DNA of 64,000 nt, taken from NCBI RefSeq assembly GCF_017876755.1, contig NZ_JAGIOO010000001.1, forward strand, positions 1,116,001-1,180,000, written 5' to 3'. Origin of the DNA: Crossiella equi. Its GTDB lineage: Bacteria > Actinomycetota > Actinomycetes > Mycobacteriales > Pseudonocardiaceae. The notes under the pieces were generated by a model. That model did no database searches and had not been told where the DNA came from. It saw nothing but the letters and a program-made list of their open reading frames with translations. Of this stretch, positions 16,334 to 24,336 are shown in pieces. How positions within the stretch are numbered: the first letter of the stretch is position 1; every line of letters starts with the position of its first letter. The position numbers and the translations under genes were made by a program.

Positions 16334-17385
16334 CAGTACACGCCCTCGATGACGCGCGTGTTCTGGAAGGAGCTCACCGGCGCCACGTCGGCGACCGAGC
16401 AGCCGGGCACCCCCGGCGGGGCGGCGATCCGCGTGGCCAGGTCGCGTTCGAGGTTGTTCGGCAGCAGCAGCGAACGGCTGACGTGGTGCATGACCACCTG
16501 GCCGCGCTCGCCCTCGGCCACCTCCGCCCCCGTGGCCGGGTCGACCACCGAGAAGGTCATGCGCGGGGAGAAGGGGTCGAACACGCACTCCGGGTCCCCG
16601 AGCTCGGCCAGCCGTTCCATGGCGCCGCCGAGGATCGTGGTGCTGCCGTACATGCCGAACAGCCCGACCCCGGGGAAGACCTCCTCGCGCAGCAGCTGGC
16701 GCGTGTCCGGGTCCAGGCTGGCCCCGCCCCACAGCACCGCGCGCACGTTCTCCGTGATCGCCTCCACCAGCGCGGGCCGCCGGGCCAGGCGCTCCAGCAG
16801 GGGCGGCGTGGCCACCAGCACGTCCACCCGCTGTCCGGTGAGGACGGCCTCGGCTTGGTCCACCAAGTGCTCGGTGTACCGCTCGGCCTCCTCGGTCCGC
16901 CCCTCCGCCAGGCAGCGCCGGACCCAGCGCGGGTCGAGGTCGACGGTGAACAGGACTCCCCGGCGCAGCCGCACCAGGTCGGCGACCACCCGGCCGAAGA
17001 CGTGCGGGCCGGTGGGCGCGAGCGCGAGCCAGTTGCCCGCCGGGGGGAAGCCGAGCTCGTCCATGCGCCCGCACACCCAGGGCAGGTAGTCGTCGAACCA
17101 GTCGGCGTGCAGCAGCAGGCGTTTGGGGGCACCGGTGGTACCGCCGCTGTCGTAGCAGCCGACGATGTCCGCGGCACCGCCGTAGCCGCGCGGCACCAGG
17201 TCGGCGACCGGCACGTCGCGCAGCTCGTCCACGAAGTTGGGGAACAGCCGGAGGTCGGCGTGCGTGCGCACGGCCTCGCGGGGGTCGAAACCCAGGCGGG
17301 GCAACCGGTCGAGCCAGAACGGCGACCCCGTCTCCGGGGAGAAGTGCCAGTCCATCAACTCGGTGAGGAACTCATCGGCGCCCAA
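16333..17385 (-). CDS. LuxE-like acyl-protein synthetase (acid-activating ligase)
   Basis: A 350-residue adenylate-forming enzyme of the LuxE/phenylacetate-CoA-ligase-like group. It has the ATP-loop motif YDSGGTTGAPKRLLLH near residues 77-92, the GMYGSTTILGG segment typical of the adenylate site, and TFSVVDPATGAEV with GERGQVVMHH near the C-terminus. It would activate a carboxylic acid as acyl-AMP and load it on the LuxC-like partner. I take the TTG at 17385 as start because AAGGA lies seven bases upstream; ATG 17355 is the next option but has no ribosome site. First gene of the three-gene operon. Confidence 0.82.
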   Translation of the reverse strand: MGADEFLTELMDWHFSPETGSPFWLDRLPRLGFDPREAVRTHADLRLFPNFVDELRDVPVADLVPRGYGGAADIVGCYDSGGTTGAPKRLLLHADWFDDYLPWVCGRMDELGFPPAGNWLALAPTGPHVFGRVVADLVRLRRGVLFTVDLDPRWVRRCLAEGRTEEAERYTEHLVDQAEAVLTGQRVDVLVATPPLLERLARRPALVEAITENVRAVLWGGASLDPDTRQLLREEVFPGVGLFGMYGSTTILGGAMERLAELGDPECVFDPFSPRMTFSVVDPATGAEVAEGERGQVVMHHVSRSLLLPNNLERDLATRIAAPPGVPGCSVADVAPVSSFQNTRVIEGVY

Positions 17386-17467
17386 GTGGCAGTCCTTCCA
17401 TGACGCGGTGATCGCGCACCGCGAGCTGACAAACGGTGATCGGGTGGGTATGGCTGCTCGACCGGTG

Positions 17468-17704
17468 TCACCCGCAGGTCCACCGCGGGGGCCGCTTCTC
17501 CACGAACGCACGCGGACCCTCCTGGGCGTCCGTGCTGTGCATCCGGCGTTCCAGCCGTCGCAGCGCCCGTTCCCACTTGCTGACCAGGTGCACGCCGTCC
17601 GGGTCGAGCTCCTTGCTGAGCCGCAAGCCCAGGCTCGGAGTGCGGAAGCCGGTGGTGGTGACCGCGCCCCCGATCCGCACCACGGCCGGTTCAGCGCTTG
17701 ACAC
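17468..17704 (-). pseudogene. Remnant of an enoyl-CoA hydratase (C-terminal end)
   Basis: A 78-codon frame whose second half matches the last segment of crotonase-fold hydratases: an amphipathic helix (WERALRRLERRMHS) followed by STDAQEGPRAFVEKRPPRW, the usual SxDAxEGxxAFxEKRxPxW ending. A full enzyme is about 260 residues, so roughly the first 200, including both oxyanion-hole motifs, are missing. The GTG start overlaps the stop of the upstream methyltransferase. It is either a decayed gene or a short translated leftover; I favour decay because three neighbouring genes are also damaged. Confidence 0.6.
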
Positions 17705-18452
17705 CCAGCACGACCCCGTACACGCCCGCCGCCCGCAGCGGCAGGGTGCGGACCTCGGCGAACCCGGCCTCGCGCAGCCAGGTCGTGTACTCGGCCTCGG
17801 AGTAGTTCCGGCCGACCTGGGTCTCGGTGAGCGGGTCCATCCCCATCAACGCCGCCTCGGCGGGTCCGGTGCGCTCGGGGTTGGGCACCAGTTCCGCGAT
17901 CAGCACCACCCCACCGGCGGGCAGGGCGCCACAAGCTCGTTTCAGCAGTTCGCGACAGGTGTTCTCGCCCCAGTTGTGCATGTTCATGCTGAACAGGACG
18001 ACATCGTGCCCACCGGGCAATTCGGTCTCGCGCAGGAAGTCCCCGGCCACCGTGGAGATCCGGCCCGACATTCCCGATTCCTCGATCTTGGCCTCGGCGA
18101 GCGGGCACACATGGGGCAGGTCGTAAATGGTGGCCGACAGGCCCGGGTATTGGCGGGCCAGCTCGATCGGGAACGCACGCGCACCGCCGCCGACGTCCAG
18201 CATCCTGGAATGCGAACTGAAATCGTAGGTCTCACCAAGCGAACGGGCGGTGAACGTGGAGAGGCAGTAGTTCGCGTCCCAGAACAGCCGCAGCGTCTCC
18301 GGGGCCTCCGCGACGTCCATCGTCGATCCGTCGGCGAGCCGGGTTAACAGGCCGAGACCCAAGGCCGTGGCAAAAGTCTTGAAACCCCAGAAACCGGCAC
18401 CCAGCTGCATCAACGGTAATGGCGCCAGCACATCACTACTTTCGCTAGCCAT
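17691..18452 (-). CDS. O-methyltransferase lacking its winged-helix middle
   Basis: A 253-residue SAM-dependent O-methyltransferase. The N-terminal dimerisation helix is present (LQLGAGFWGFKTFATALGLG with LLTRLADG), but the roughly 80-100 residue winged-helix part that normally follows is gone and the sequence passes straight to the pre-SAM helix and MLDVGGGARAFP. The SAM site, MNMHNWGE and the C-terminal strands are intact. ATG 18452 gives MASESSD; there is no good ribosome site, and upstream in-frame GTGs are possible. It may still fold, but substrate binding in this family needs the missing region, so it could be a decaying gene of the neighbouring cluster. Confidence 0.7.
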   Translation of the reverse strand: MASESSDVLAPLPLMQLGAGFWGFKTFATALGLGLLTRLADGSTMDVAEAPETLRLFWDANYCLSTFTARSLGETYDFSSHSRMLDVGGGARAFPIELARQYPGLSATIYDLPHVCPLAEAKIEESGMSGRISTVAGDFLRETELPGGHDVVLFSMNMHNWGENTCRELLKRACGALPAGGVVLIAELVPNPERTGPAEAALMGMDPLTETQVGRNYSEAEYTTWLREAGFAEVRTLPLRAAGVYGVVLGVKR

Positions 18453-18716
18453 GCGGCCAGTATTGCCCACCACCACTTCTCTGGCCACGTGCTCGATCGT
18501 GTACACGTCGTGGCCGCGAACGTGAACTCGACGTGACACGACAGCGGGGTCAATAGACCAGCGGAGCGAAGGCACTGGGCCGAAGGACAAGGAAGCCGGT
18601 GACTGTTTGCCATTAGATGAAGAAGTTGCGCGAGCGCATTCAAATAGACCGAAGGCTGGCTGGCATGCGCACTTTCCTGGATCCGCTCTCCTCACCAAGA
18701 GGGCAGCCGCGGAGGC
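18453..18716. other. Divergent spacer between methyltransferase and chimeric remnant
   Basis: A 264-bp region, lower in GC than its neighbours. It should carry the methyltransferase promoter. No RNA gene, repeat or convincing coding frame is seen. Confidence 0.4.
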
Positions 18717-19045
18717 ATGACGGCAATCACATTTCAGGACTACACCGTCGATTCCGTGCTATTCGCGAGTGATGCGGCGCACCTGACTCTGCCGGACGCG
18801 TTCCGCACCACGGCGGCGAGGGCGCCGGATGCCGTGTCGGTCACCGACGGCACGCGGGAACACCCCTGGCACGAGCAACGGGAGCGGGCGAACGCGCTCG
18901 CACGCGGGCTGTGGGAGGTGCTGACCCGCCCGGCGGTCAGCACCGTGCCGGTGGGCGCCCGTTCGGCCGAACAGCTGGCCGAGTCCCTCGCCGCGAGCGC
19001 GCTCGACCTGCCCGAGGAGGTGGTGGCACGGCTCGACCTCGCCGG
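18717..19045 (+). pseudogene. Chimeric remnant: AMP-ligase N-terminus joined to aldo-keto reductase tail
   Basis: The ATG 18717 frame starts like an NRPS/AMP-ligase adenylation domain: DAFRTTAARAPDAVSVTDG, then ERANALARGL, which is the usual opening about 60 residues long. It then switches without a break to the C-terminal signature of an aldo-keto reductase: RPAVSTVPVGARSAEQLAES, then ALDLPEEVVARLD (normally VSTxIVGARSxxQLxEN and LxxEExxxLD). Neither parent domain is complete and no original stop remains; the frame runs on into the antisense of the HxlR gene. This is the footprint of a deletion that fused two unrelated genes. Confidence 0.65.
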
Positions 19046-19393
19046 TCAGGCGGTGGACTCCTGGAACGCCACCACCGCGCCGCCGTGCTCGCGGGCCCAC
19101 TCGGTCAGCACGGCGATCGGCTCCACCAGCGTGCGGCCCAGGTCCGTCAGCCGGTACTCGCCCCTGCCCGCTTCGGCACGGCGGTCGACCAGGCCGTACC
19201 CCTGCAACCGCCGCAGCGTCTGGGTCAGCACCTTCCGCGAGATCCCGCCGATCAGGTCGACCAGTTCACCGTGCCGGCGCGGCCGCCCGCTCAGCGCGGC
19301 GAGCACGACCACCGACCACTTGTCGGCGATGATCTCGATCGCCAGCCGGGCCGGGCAGTCGACGAGGAAGGCGCAGCCGGAGTACTCGCTCAC
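19046..19393 (-). CDS. HxlR-family transcription regulator
   Basis: A 115-residue winged-helix regulator of the HxlR type. It has the N-terminal cysteine (GCAFLVDCP) often used for redox or electrophile sensing, IEIIADKWSVVVLAAL, the recognition region GGISRKVLTQTLRRLQGYGL, and the wing RRAEAGRGEYRLTDLG. These regulators usually control a neighbouring oxidoreductase, and a truncated aldo-keto reductase tail is directly next door, so its original target may be the gene now lost. Stand-alone, ATG start. Confidence 0.88.
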   Translation of the reverse strand: MSEYSGCAFLVDCPARLAIEIIADKWSVVVLAALSGRPRRHGELVDLIGGISRKVLTQTLRRLQGYGLVDRRAEAGRGEYRLTDLGRTLVEPIAVLTEWAREHGGAVVAFQESTA

Positions 19394-19432
19394 CCCCCGA
19401 CCGTAACCCGCCGCCGGGTACCTCGGGGTACC

Positions 19433-19831
19433 TCAGGCCTTCCGCGACCGGCTGCGCCCCCGGAACTCGGCGATCACCGTGTCCCCGCGCCGCACGGTCA
19501 CGTCGTAGACGCCCGACCGGCCCCGCAGCGCGACCTCACGCGCCTCGGCCACCAGGTGGTCACCCAGGCGGGCCGGTTCCAGGAAGTCGACCTGGAAGCC
19601 CGCCGCGACGGTGACCGCGCCGTGGCCGTTGCAGGCGACGGCGAACGCGCTGTCGGCCAGGGTGGCGATCAGGCCACCGTGGCAGATGTCCCAGCCGTTC
19701 ACCATGTCCGCGCGCACCACCATCGAGATCCGGGACTCGCCCGGGCCCGCGTGGTCGAGCACCATGCCCAGTGCCTTGCTGGCGGCGTCGGCGGCCCACA
19801 TGCCCTCGACGTGCTCCCGTGCGCTGGCCAC
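19433..19831 (-). CDS. PaaI-family hot-dog thioesterase
   Basis: A 132-residue hot-dog-fold acyl-CoA thioesterase of the PaaI group. WDICHGGLIATLADSAFAVA has the HGG and the Asp that define the active site, and the length fits the family (about 140). PaaI members hydrolyse ring-hydroxylated phenylacetyl-CoA and related CoA esters. The GTG at 19831 is chosen because AAGGGG lies about seven bases upstream and the resulting N-terminus has the usual SAREHVEGMWAADAAS helix. No paa catabolic genes are nearby, so it may be a general housekeeping thioesterase. Confidence 0.87.
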   Translation of the reverse strand: MASAREHVEGMWAADAASKALGMVLDHAGPGESRISMVVRADMVNGWDICHGGLIATLADSAFAVACNGHGAVTVAAGFQVDFLEPARLGDHLVAEAREVALRGRSGVYDVTVRRGDTVIAEFRGRSRSRKA

Positions 19832-19947
19832 TCGGGGCCCCTTCCTCTCGGCTGTGACACAACCATGACACGACGCGAACACGGTGCGGACATGGCTCGC
19901 CGACAGTGGAGTTTCTTGATCCTTTCCTTTCCCTGCAAGGAGTTGTC

Positions 19948-21057
19948 GTGAAGCACCTCTCCGCTGCCGCCGCGACCGCGACCGCCCTGCTGCTGGTCGG
20001 CGCCACACCCGCGACGGCCGACCCCGCGATCGGGAACGTCCAGCAGGCCATGGACGAGCTGGTCACCACGCCCGGTGTGGTGGGCGCGATCAGCGGCGCC
20101 TACCTCGACGGCAGGCCGGTCGGCCGCGGCTCGGCCGGGTCGCGGCTGCTGCACGGCCAGGGCGGCGCGATCCCGGCGGACGCCCGGTTCCGCATCGGGT
20201 CGCAGACCAAGACCATGTCGGCAGTCGTGCTGCTGCAGCTCGTCGACGAGGGCAAGCTCCGCCTGGACAGCAAGCTCGCCGACCTGCTGCCCGAGGTCGC
20301 CGCCAACGGCCTGGTCGAGCGGGCCGACGAGATCACCGTCCAGCAGCTGGTCCAGCACACCTCGGGCGTACCGGACTACTTCTCGCGGCCGGGTTCATCC
20401 GCCCCGGTCTTCGACATCTTCGACTTCACCACCTACCACCGCCCGCTGGACGTGGTGGAGACGACGCGGGGCCTGCCGCGCACCGGCGAACCGGGCGAGA
20501 AGTTCACCTACTCCAACACCGGCTACACCCTGATCGGCATGATCATCGAACGCCTGACCGGCCGCCCGCTGGCCCGCGAGTTCGACCGCCGCCTGTTCGG
20601 CCCGCTGGGCATGTCCCGCACCTACCAGACCACCCGGCCGCCGGAGGGCATCGAGGGCCCGCACGGCCACGGCTACTACCCCGACGCCACCGGCGTGCTG
20701 CGCGACGTGGACCGCTTCAACGCCAGCTGGGCCAACGCCGCGGGCGGGGTCGTCTCCACCACACGCGACATCAGCGCCTTCCAGCGGGCCTTCCACCAGG
20801 GCAGGCTGCTGCCCCCGGCCCTGCGCGACATCATCACCAAGGGCCCGCAGCCCCAGGAGGCCGCGCGGCGCGGCGGTGCGGAGTGCGACTTCAAGGCCTT
20901 CGGCGGCTCGGCGCCCGGGTACACCGCGATGACCTTCACCACCGGCGACGGCCGCCAGCAGTTCGCCGTCTCGGTCACGCACGGCTCCACCGATGAGAAC
21001 ACCATCTTCTCGGCGATGTTCACCGCGGGGCAAGCCGTGATGTGCCCGGCGCGCTGA
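19948..21057 (+). CDS. Secreted serine hydrolase (class C beta-lactamase/DD-peptidase fold)
   Basis: A 369-residue protein with a Sec signal peptide (KHLSAAAATATALLLVGATPATA) and a beta-lactamase-fold catalytic domain: SxxK as Ser85-Gln-Thr-Lys88 and YSN near residue 191. Family members include D-alanyl-D-alanine carboxypeptidases, esterases and peptidases such as the R61 DD-peptidase of Streptomyces. The GTG start at 19948 has AAGGAG five bases upstream. The gene converges on a histidine kinase gene and overlaps its end by 38 bp. A second protein of this family, moderately similar, lies at 45148-46272. Confidence 0.88.
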   Translation: MKHLSAAAATATALLLVGATPATADPAIGNVQQAMDELVTTPGVVGAISGAYLDGRPVGRGSAGSRLLHGQGGAIPADARFRIGSQTKTMSAVVLLQLVDEGKLRLDSKLADLLPEVAANGLVERADEITVQQLVQHTSGVPDYFSRPGSSAPVFDIFDFTTYHRPLDVVETTRGLPRTGEPGEKFTYSNTGYTLIGMIIERLTGRPLAREFDRRLFGPLGMSRTYQTTRPPEGIEGPHGHGYYPDATGVLRDVDRFNASWANAAGGVVSTTRDISAFQRAFHQGRLLPPALRDIITKGPQPQEAARRGGAECDFKAFGGSAPGYTAMTFTTGDGRQQFAVSVTHGSTDENTIFSAMFTAGQAVMCPAR

Positions 21058-22123
21058 CCGGCAGCCGCACCAGGACCACGAGGCCTCCGTTGGCCCGGGA
21101 CTTGAGGGTGAGGGTGCCATCGTGGGCGGCGACGATGCTGTGCACGATGGCCAGCCCGAGCCCGACCCCGGCGTGGTCCTCGGTGCGGACGCGTTCGGTG
21201 GCGCGCTGGAACGGTTCGACGAGGGTGGGCACCAGGTCCGGTGGCAGCACCGGGCCGGTGTTCTCCACCCGCAGCACGCAGGAGTCCCGCCGCGCCTCGG
21301 TGTGCACGGTGACGGTGCCGTTGGGCAGGTTGTGCACGACGGCGTTCTGGACGAGGTTGGTCACCACGCGCGACAGCAGCACCGGGGAGCCCTCGACCAC
21401 GGCCTGCTCGCCGGTGGTCTCCAGGCTGACCCCGCGCTTCTCCGCGAACGGCAGCAGCGTCTCGGCGGCGTCCTCGGCCAGCAGGGACAGGTCGACGGGC
21501 TCGCGGGCGGCCACGCCGCGTTCGGTGCGGCTGAGCAGCAAGAGGGCCTCGGTGAGGTCGATCGAGCGGCGGTTGGCCGTGTGCAGGCGTTCCAGCAGCT
21601 CCTCGCGGTCCTGCGTGGGGTCGGTGCGGGCGAGGTCGAGCAGGGACTGCGAGATGGCCAGCGGGGTGCGCAGCTCGTGCGAGGCGTTCGCGGCGAACCG
21701 GCGCTGTTTGGCGACGTGGGACTCCAGCTGTTCGAGCATGGTGTCGAAGACGTCGGCCAGCTCGCGGAACTCGTCCCGGCGGCCGGGCAGGCGGACCCGG
21801 TGGGCCAGCGACCCCTTCGAGGCCAGCCGCGCGGCATCGCCGAGGCGCTGCAACGGGGAGAGCATGCGCCCAGCGAGGAACCAGCCGCCGACCAGGCCGA
21901 CCGCGAGCAGCACGGCCATGGCGGTGGCCGCGCTGTAGCCGAAGGTGCGGCTGAGCAGCCACCGGTTCGGGCTGATGCCGAGCAGGCCCTGGTCCTTGTC
22001 GGGCACGTAGCGCAGCAGGTACAGCCAGGCCACGGCGATCAGCACGGCACCGGTGGCCAGCACGACCCCGGCGTAGCTGAGGGTGAGCTTGAGGCGGGCG
22101 CTCAGGCCCGGACGCCTATCCAC
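21020..22123 (-). CDS. Two-component sensor histidine kinase
   Basis: A 367-residue membrane kinase. It has a short cytoplasmic start, TM1 (residues 10-35), a short extracytoplasmic loop (about 40-60) and TM2 (60-80), then a HAMP region, the phospho-acceptor helix SHELRTPLAISQ (His near 148) and the ATPase domain (NLVQNAVVHN, VENTGP, GVGLGLAIV). The GTG start overlaps the response regulator stop by eight bases (GTGGATAG), so the pair is translationally coupled. The small sensory loop suggests a signal inside or at the membrane, such as cell-envelope stress; the signal is not known. Confidence 0.92.
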   Translation of the reverse strand: MDRRPGLSARLKLTLSYAGVVLATGAVLIAVAWLYLLRYVPDKDQGLLGISPNRWLLSRTFGYSAATAMAVLLAVGLVGGWFLAGRMLSPLQRLGDAARLASKGSLAHRVRLPGRRDEFRELADVFDTMLEQLESHVAKQRRFAANASHELRTPLAISQSLLDLARTDPTQDREELLERLHTANRRSIDLTEALLLLSRTERGVAAREPVDLSLLAEDAAETLLPFAEKRGVSLETTGEQAVVEGSPVLLSRVVTNLVQNAVVHNLPNGTVTVHTEARRDSCVLRVENTGPVLPPDLVPTLVEPFQRATERVRTEDHAGVGLGLAIVHSIVAAHDGTLTLKSRANGGLVVLVRLPVSAPGTSRLAPR

Positions 22124-22781
22124 TGATGTCGATGCGGTAGCCGACCCCGGGCACGGTGGCGATCAGCCAGGGTTCGCCGAGGCGTTTGCGCAGCGCGGAC
22201 ACCGTGATGCGGACGGCGTTGGTGAACGGGTCGGCGTTCTCGTCCCAGGCCCGCTCCAGCAGCTCCTCGGCGGAGACCACCCCGCCCCCGGCGGCCACCA
22301 GGACCTCCAGCACGGCGAACTGCTTGCGGGTCAGCGCCACGTAGCGCCCGTCACGGAAGACCTCCCGGCGGAACGGGTCCAGGCGCAGGCCCGCCAGCTC
22401 GTGCACCGGCGGCCGGTTGTGCGCGCGCCTGCGGTCCAGGGCGCGCAGGCGCAGGACCAGCTCGCGCAGGTCGAACGGCTTGGTGAGGTAGTCGTCGGCG
22501 CCCAGGCCGAACCCGGAGGCCTTGTCGTCGATGCGGTCCGCGGCGGTGAGCATGAGGATCGGGATGCCGCTGCCCGAGGCCACGATGTGCCGGGCGACCT
22601 CGTCACCGGAGGGGCCGGGGACGTCGCGGTCCAGCACGGCCAGGTCGTAGGAGTTGACGCTGAGCAGCTCCAGGGCGGTGTGGCCGTCCCCGGCGATGTC
22701 GGCGGCGATCGCCTCCAGCCGCAGCCCGTCCCGGACGGCCTCGGCCAGGTGCGGCTCGTCCTCCACGATCAGCACGCGCAT
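22116..22781 (-). CDS. OmpR/PhoB-type response regulator
   Basis: A 221-residue regulator. The receiver domain has the acidic pocket EDE at 7-9, phospho-acceptor Asp51 (LAVLDRDVP), the switch Thr (MLTAAD) and Lys in LTKPF. The C-terminal winged helix has ALTRKQFAVLEVLVAAGG and a recognition helix NAVRITVSALRKRLGEP ending in PGVGYRID. It is the first gene of the two-component operon, with the kinase directly behind. A strong hairpin ends the beta-helix transcript just upstream, so this operon has its own promoter in 22782-22823. Confidence 0.94.
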   Translation of the reverse strand: MRVLIVEDEPHLAEAVRDGLRLEAIAADIAGDGHTALELLSVNSYDLAVLDRDVPGPSGDEVARHIVASGSGIPILMLTAADRIDDKASGFGLGADDYLTKPFDLRELVLRLRALDRRRAHNRPPVHELAGLRLDPFRREVFRDGRYVALTRKQFAVLEVLVAAGGGVVSAEELLERAWDENADPFTNAVRITVSALRKRLGEPWLIATVPGVGYRIDISG

Positions 22782-22823
22782 GCCCGCCAGCCTAGGCCGA
22801 ACGGCATATCGCGGGCATATCCG

Positions 22824-22863
22824 AACGGGCCGGTGCGGACGTCGCCGCCCGCACCGGCCCGTT
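22824..22863 (-). terminator. Hairpin terminator after the beta-helix gene
   Basis: Perfect 15-bp arms (22824-22838 and 22849-22863) with a 10-base loop, 12 bp past the stop of the minus-strand beta-helix gene. No T-tract follows, as is common in high-GC actinomycetes. Confidence 0.75.
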
Positions 22864-22874
22864 GTCCAGCTGGT

Positions 22875-24293
22875 TCAGTTCGCGCAGCCCCGGACGAGCC
22901 CGGCGTTGCAGTTGCGCGGCGTGTTGTCCCGCACGACGGTGCCGGTGCGCAGGTTCACCGTGGCGCGGTCGCTGCGGGTGACCACGTGCACGCCACCGCC
23001 GCTGCCCGCCCCGGCGCTGGAGTTGCCGGTCACGGTGACCCGCTCCAGGTCCAGGGTGCCCAGCCAGATCGAGATGCCGCCGCCGACGCTGTCCACGCCC
23101 TCGTTGCGGTTGCCGCGGATGATGGAGTCGCGGATGACCAGCGGGCGACCGTCCTCGCCGCTGAGCGAGAGCCCGGCACCCTCGGCCTTCGGCGACCGCG
23201 CGCGGTTGCCCTCGACCAGGGTGCCGGTCATGAGGAAGTTGTCGGCGCCGTGGAACAGTGCCCCGGCCCCGTCCGCGGGCTGGAGGCCGTCTCCGGTGCC
23301 GCTGGTGTTGTTCGTGATCCGGCTGTCCACAACGGACACGGTGTCCGGGCCGTCGCCGGTGCGGATGCCACCGCCCTCGCCGCCGCCGCCCTGACGGCCG
23401 CCCGAGGAGGCGTGGGTGGTCGGGCCGCCGTCACCGGTGGAGTTGCCGGAGATGGTGGCGTTGCGCAGGGTCAGCCAGTTGGTCCAGGTCTGGAAGATGC
23501 CGCCCCCGGCGCCGCCGAAGCCGCCGAACTCACCCGCACCGCCGTTGCCGGTGTGGTTGTCGCTGACCTCGGAGTCCAGCACGGTGATGTTGTGCCCGTA
23601 GATCCCACCAGCCGTGCCACCGGAGCCGGGGATCGTGCTGACCACCCCGGCCGAGCCGCCGTCGCCGGTGCGGTTGCCGCGCACGGCCGAGCCCTTGGCC
23701 AGCGTGAGCTTCACGCCCGCCATGGCGACGATGCCGCCGCCGGTACCGCCGCTGGACCCACCCAGGTTGTGCCCGTTGCCGGTGCGGTTGCCGATCACCT
23801 TGGTGTTGTTCAGCACCAGGTCGCCCTGGACGAAGATCCCGGCACCGGACCCGGCCGGGAGGTCCTGGTTGCCCTGCACCGCACCGTCCCGGGTGTGCCC
23901 GCCGGTGATGGTCAGGTCGTTGACCGTCACGGTGTTGCCCCGGCTCTCCCACACGTGCAGGATCCGGAACCGCGGCGCGTCCGCCGGACGCCGCAGCGTG
24001 GCGTTGTTGCCGTTGACCGTCACCGGCCCCCGCAGCGCGGGCAGCCCCGACGGGTCCCCGAGCCTGCTGTCCTGGACCGGCGTGGTCAGCCGGTACTCGC
24101 AGTCCTTGGCCAGGTTGATCACACTCGGCCCGCCGTCCGCCTGCGTGGCGGAGAAGGCGTTGACCAGCGCGGCCGTGTCACATGCCACGTCCACGCTCCC
24201 GGCCGCCCAGGCGACCGGCGCGCCCAGGCCACCCAGCAGCACCATCGCGGCGACCGTCGTCGCGGACCGCCGCATACCCCCAGAGGTAGTCAT
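22875..24293 (-). CDS. Secreted right-handed beta-helix protein
   Basis: A 472-residue exported protein with a signal peptide ending near VAWAAGS. The mature part is a ladder of Asn/Gly/Thr-rich rungs (NATISGNSTGDGG, DSRITNNTSGTGD, DSIIRGNRNEGVD, VTVTGNSSAGAGS and more) separated by Gly-rich turns. Such ladders form a parallel beta-helix, as in polymorphic outer-membrane-protein and pectate-lyase-like surface proteins. Cysteines near both ends (VACDTAA, KDCEY and RNCNAG, GCAN) may cap the helix. A role in adhesion or polysaccharide binding is possible, not shown. Start ATG 24293 has no clear ribosome site; ATG 24275 is an alternative. Confidence 0.82.
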   Translation of the reverse strand: MTTSGGMRRSATTVAAMVLLGGLGAPVAWAAGSVDVACDTAALVNAFSATQADGGPSVINLAKDCEYRLTTPVQDSRLGDPSGLPALRGPVTVNGNNATLRRPADAPRFRILHVWESRGNTVTVNDLTITGGHTRDGAVQGNQDLPAGSGAGIFVQGDLVLNNTKVIGNRTGNGHNLGGSSGGTGGGIVAMAGVKLTLAKGSAVRGNRTGDGGSAGVVSTIPGSGGTAGGIYGHNITVLDSEVSDNHTGNGGAGEFGGFGGAGGGIFQTWTNWLTLRNATISGNSTGDGGPTTHASSGGRQGGGGEGGGIRTGDGPDTVSVVDSRITNNTSGTGDGLQPADGAGALFHGADNFLMTGTLVEGNRARSPKAEGAGLSLSGEDGRPLVIRDSIIRGNRNEGVDSVGGGISIWLGTLDLERVTVTGNSSAGAGSGGGVHVVTRSDRATVNLRTGTVVRDNTPRNCNAGLVRGCAN

Positions 24294-24336
24294 GGCGCGG
24301 AGCGTAGGAACGCGGTCTCACGTCCCGCTAACCGCT

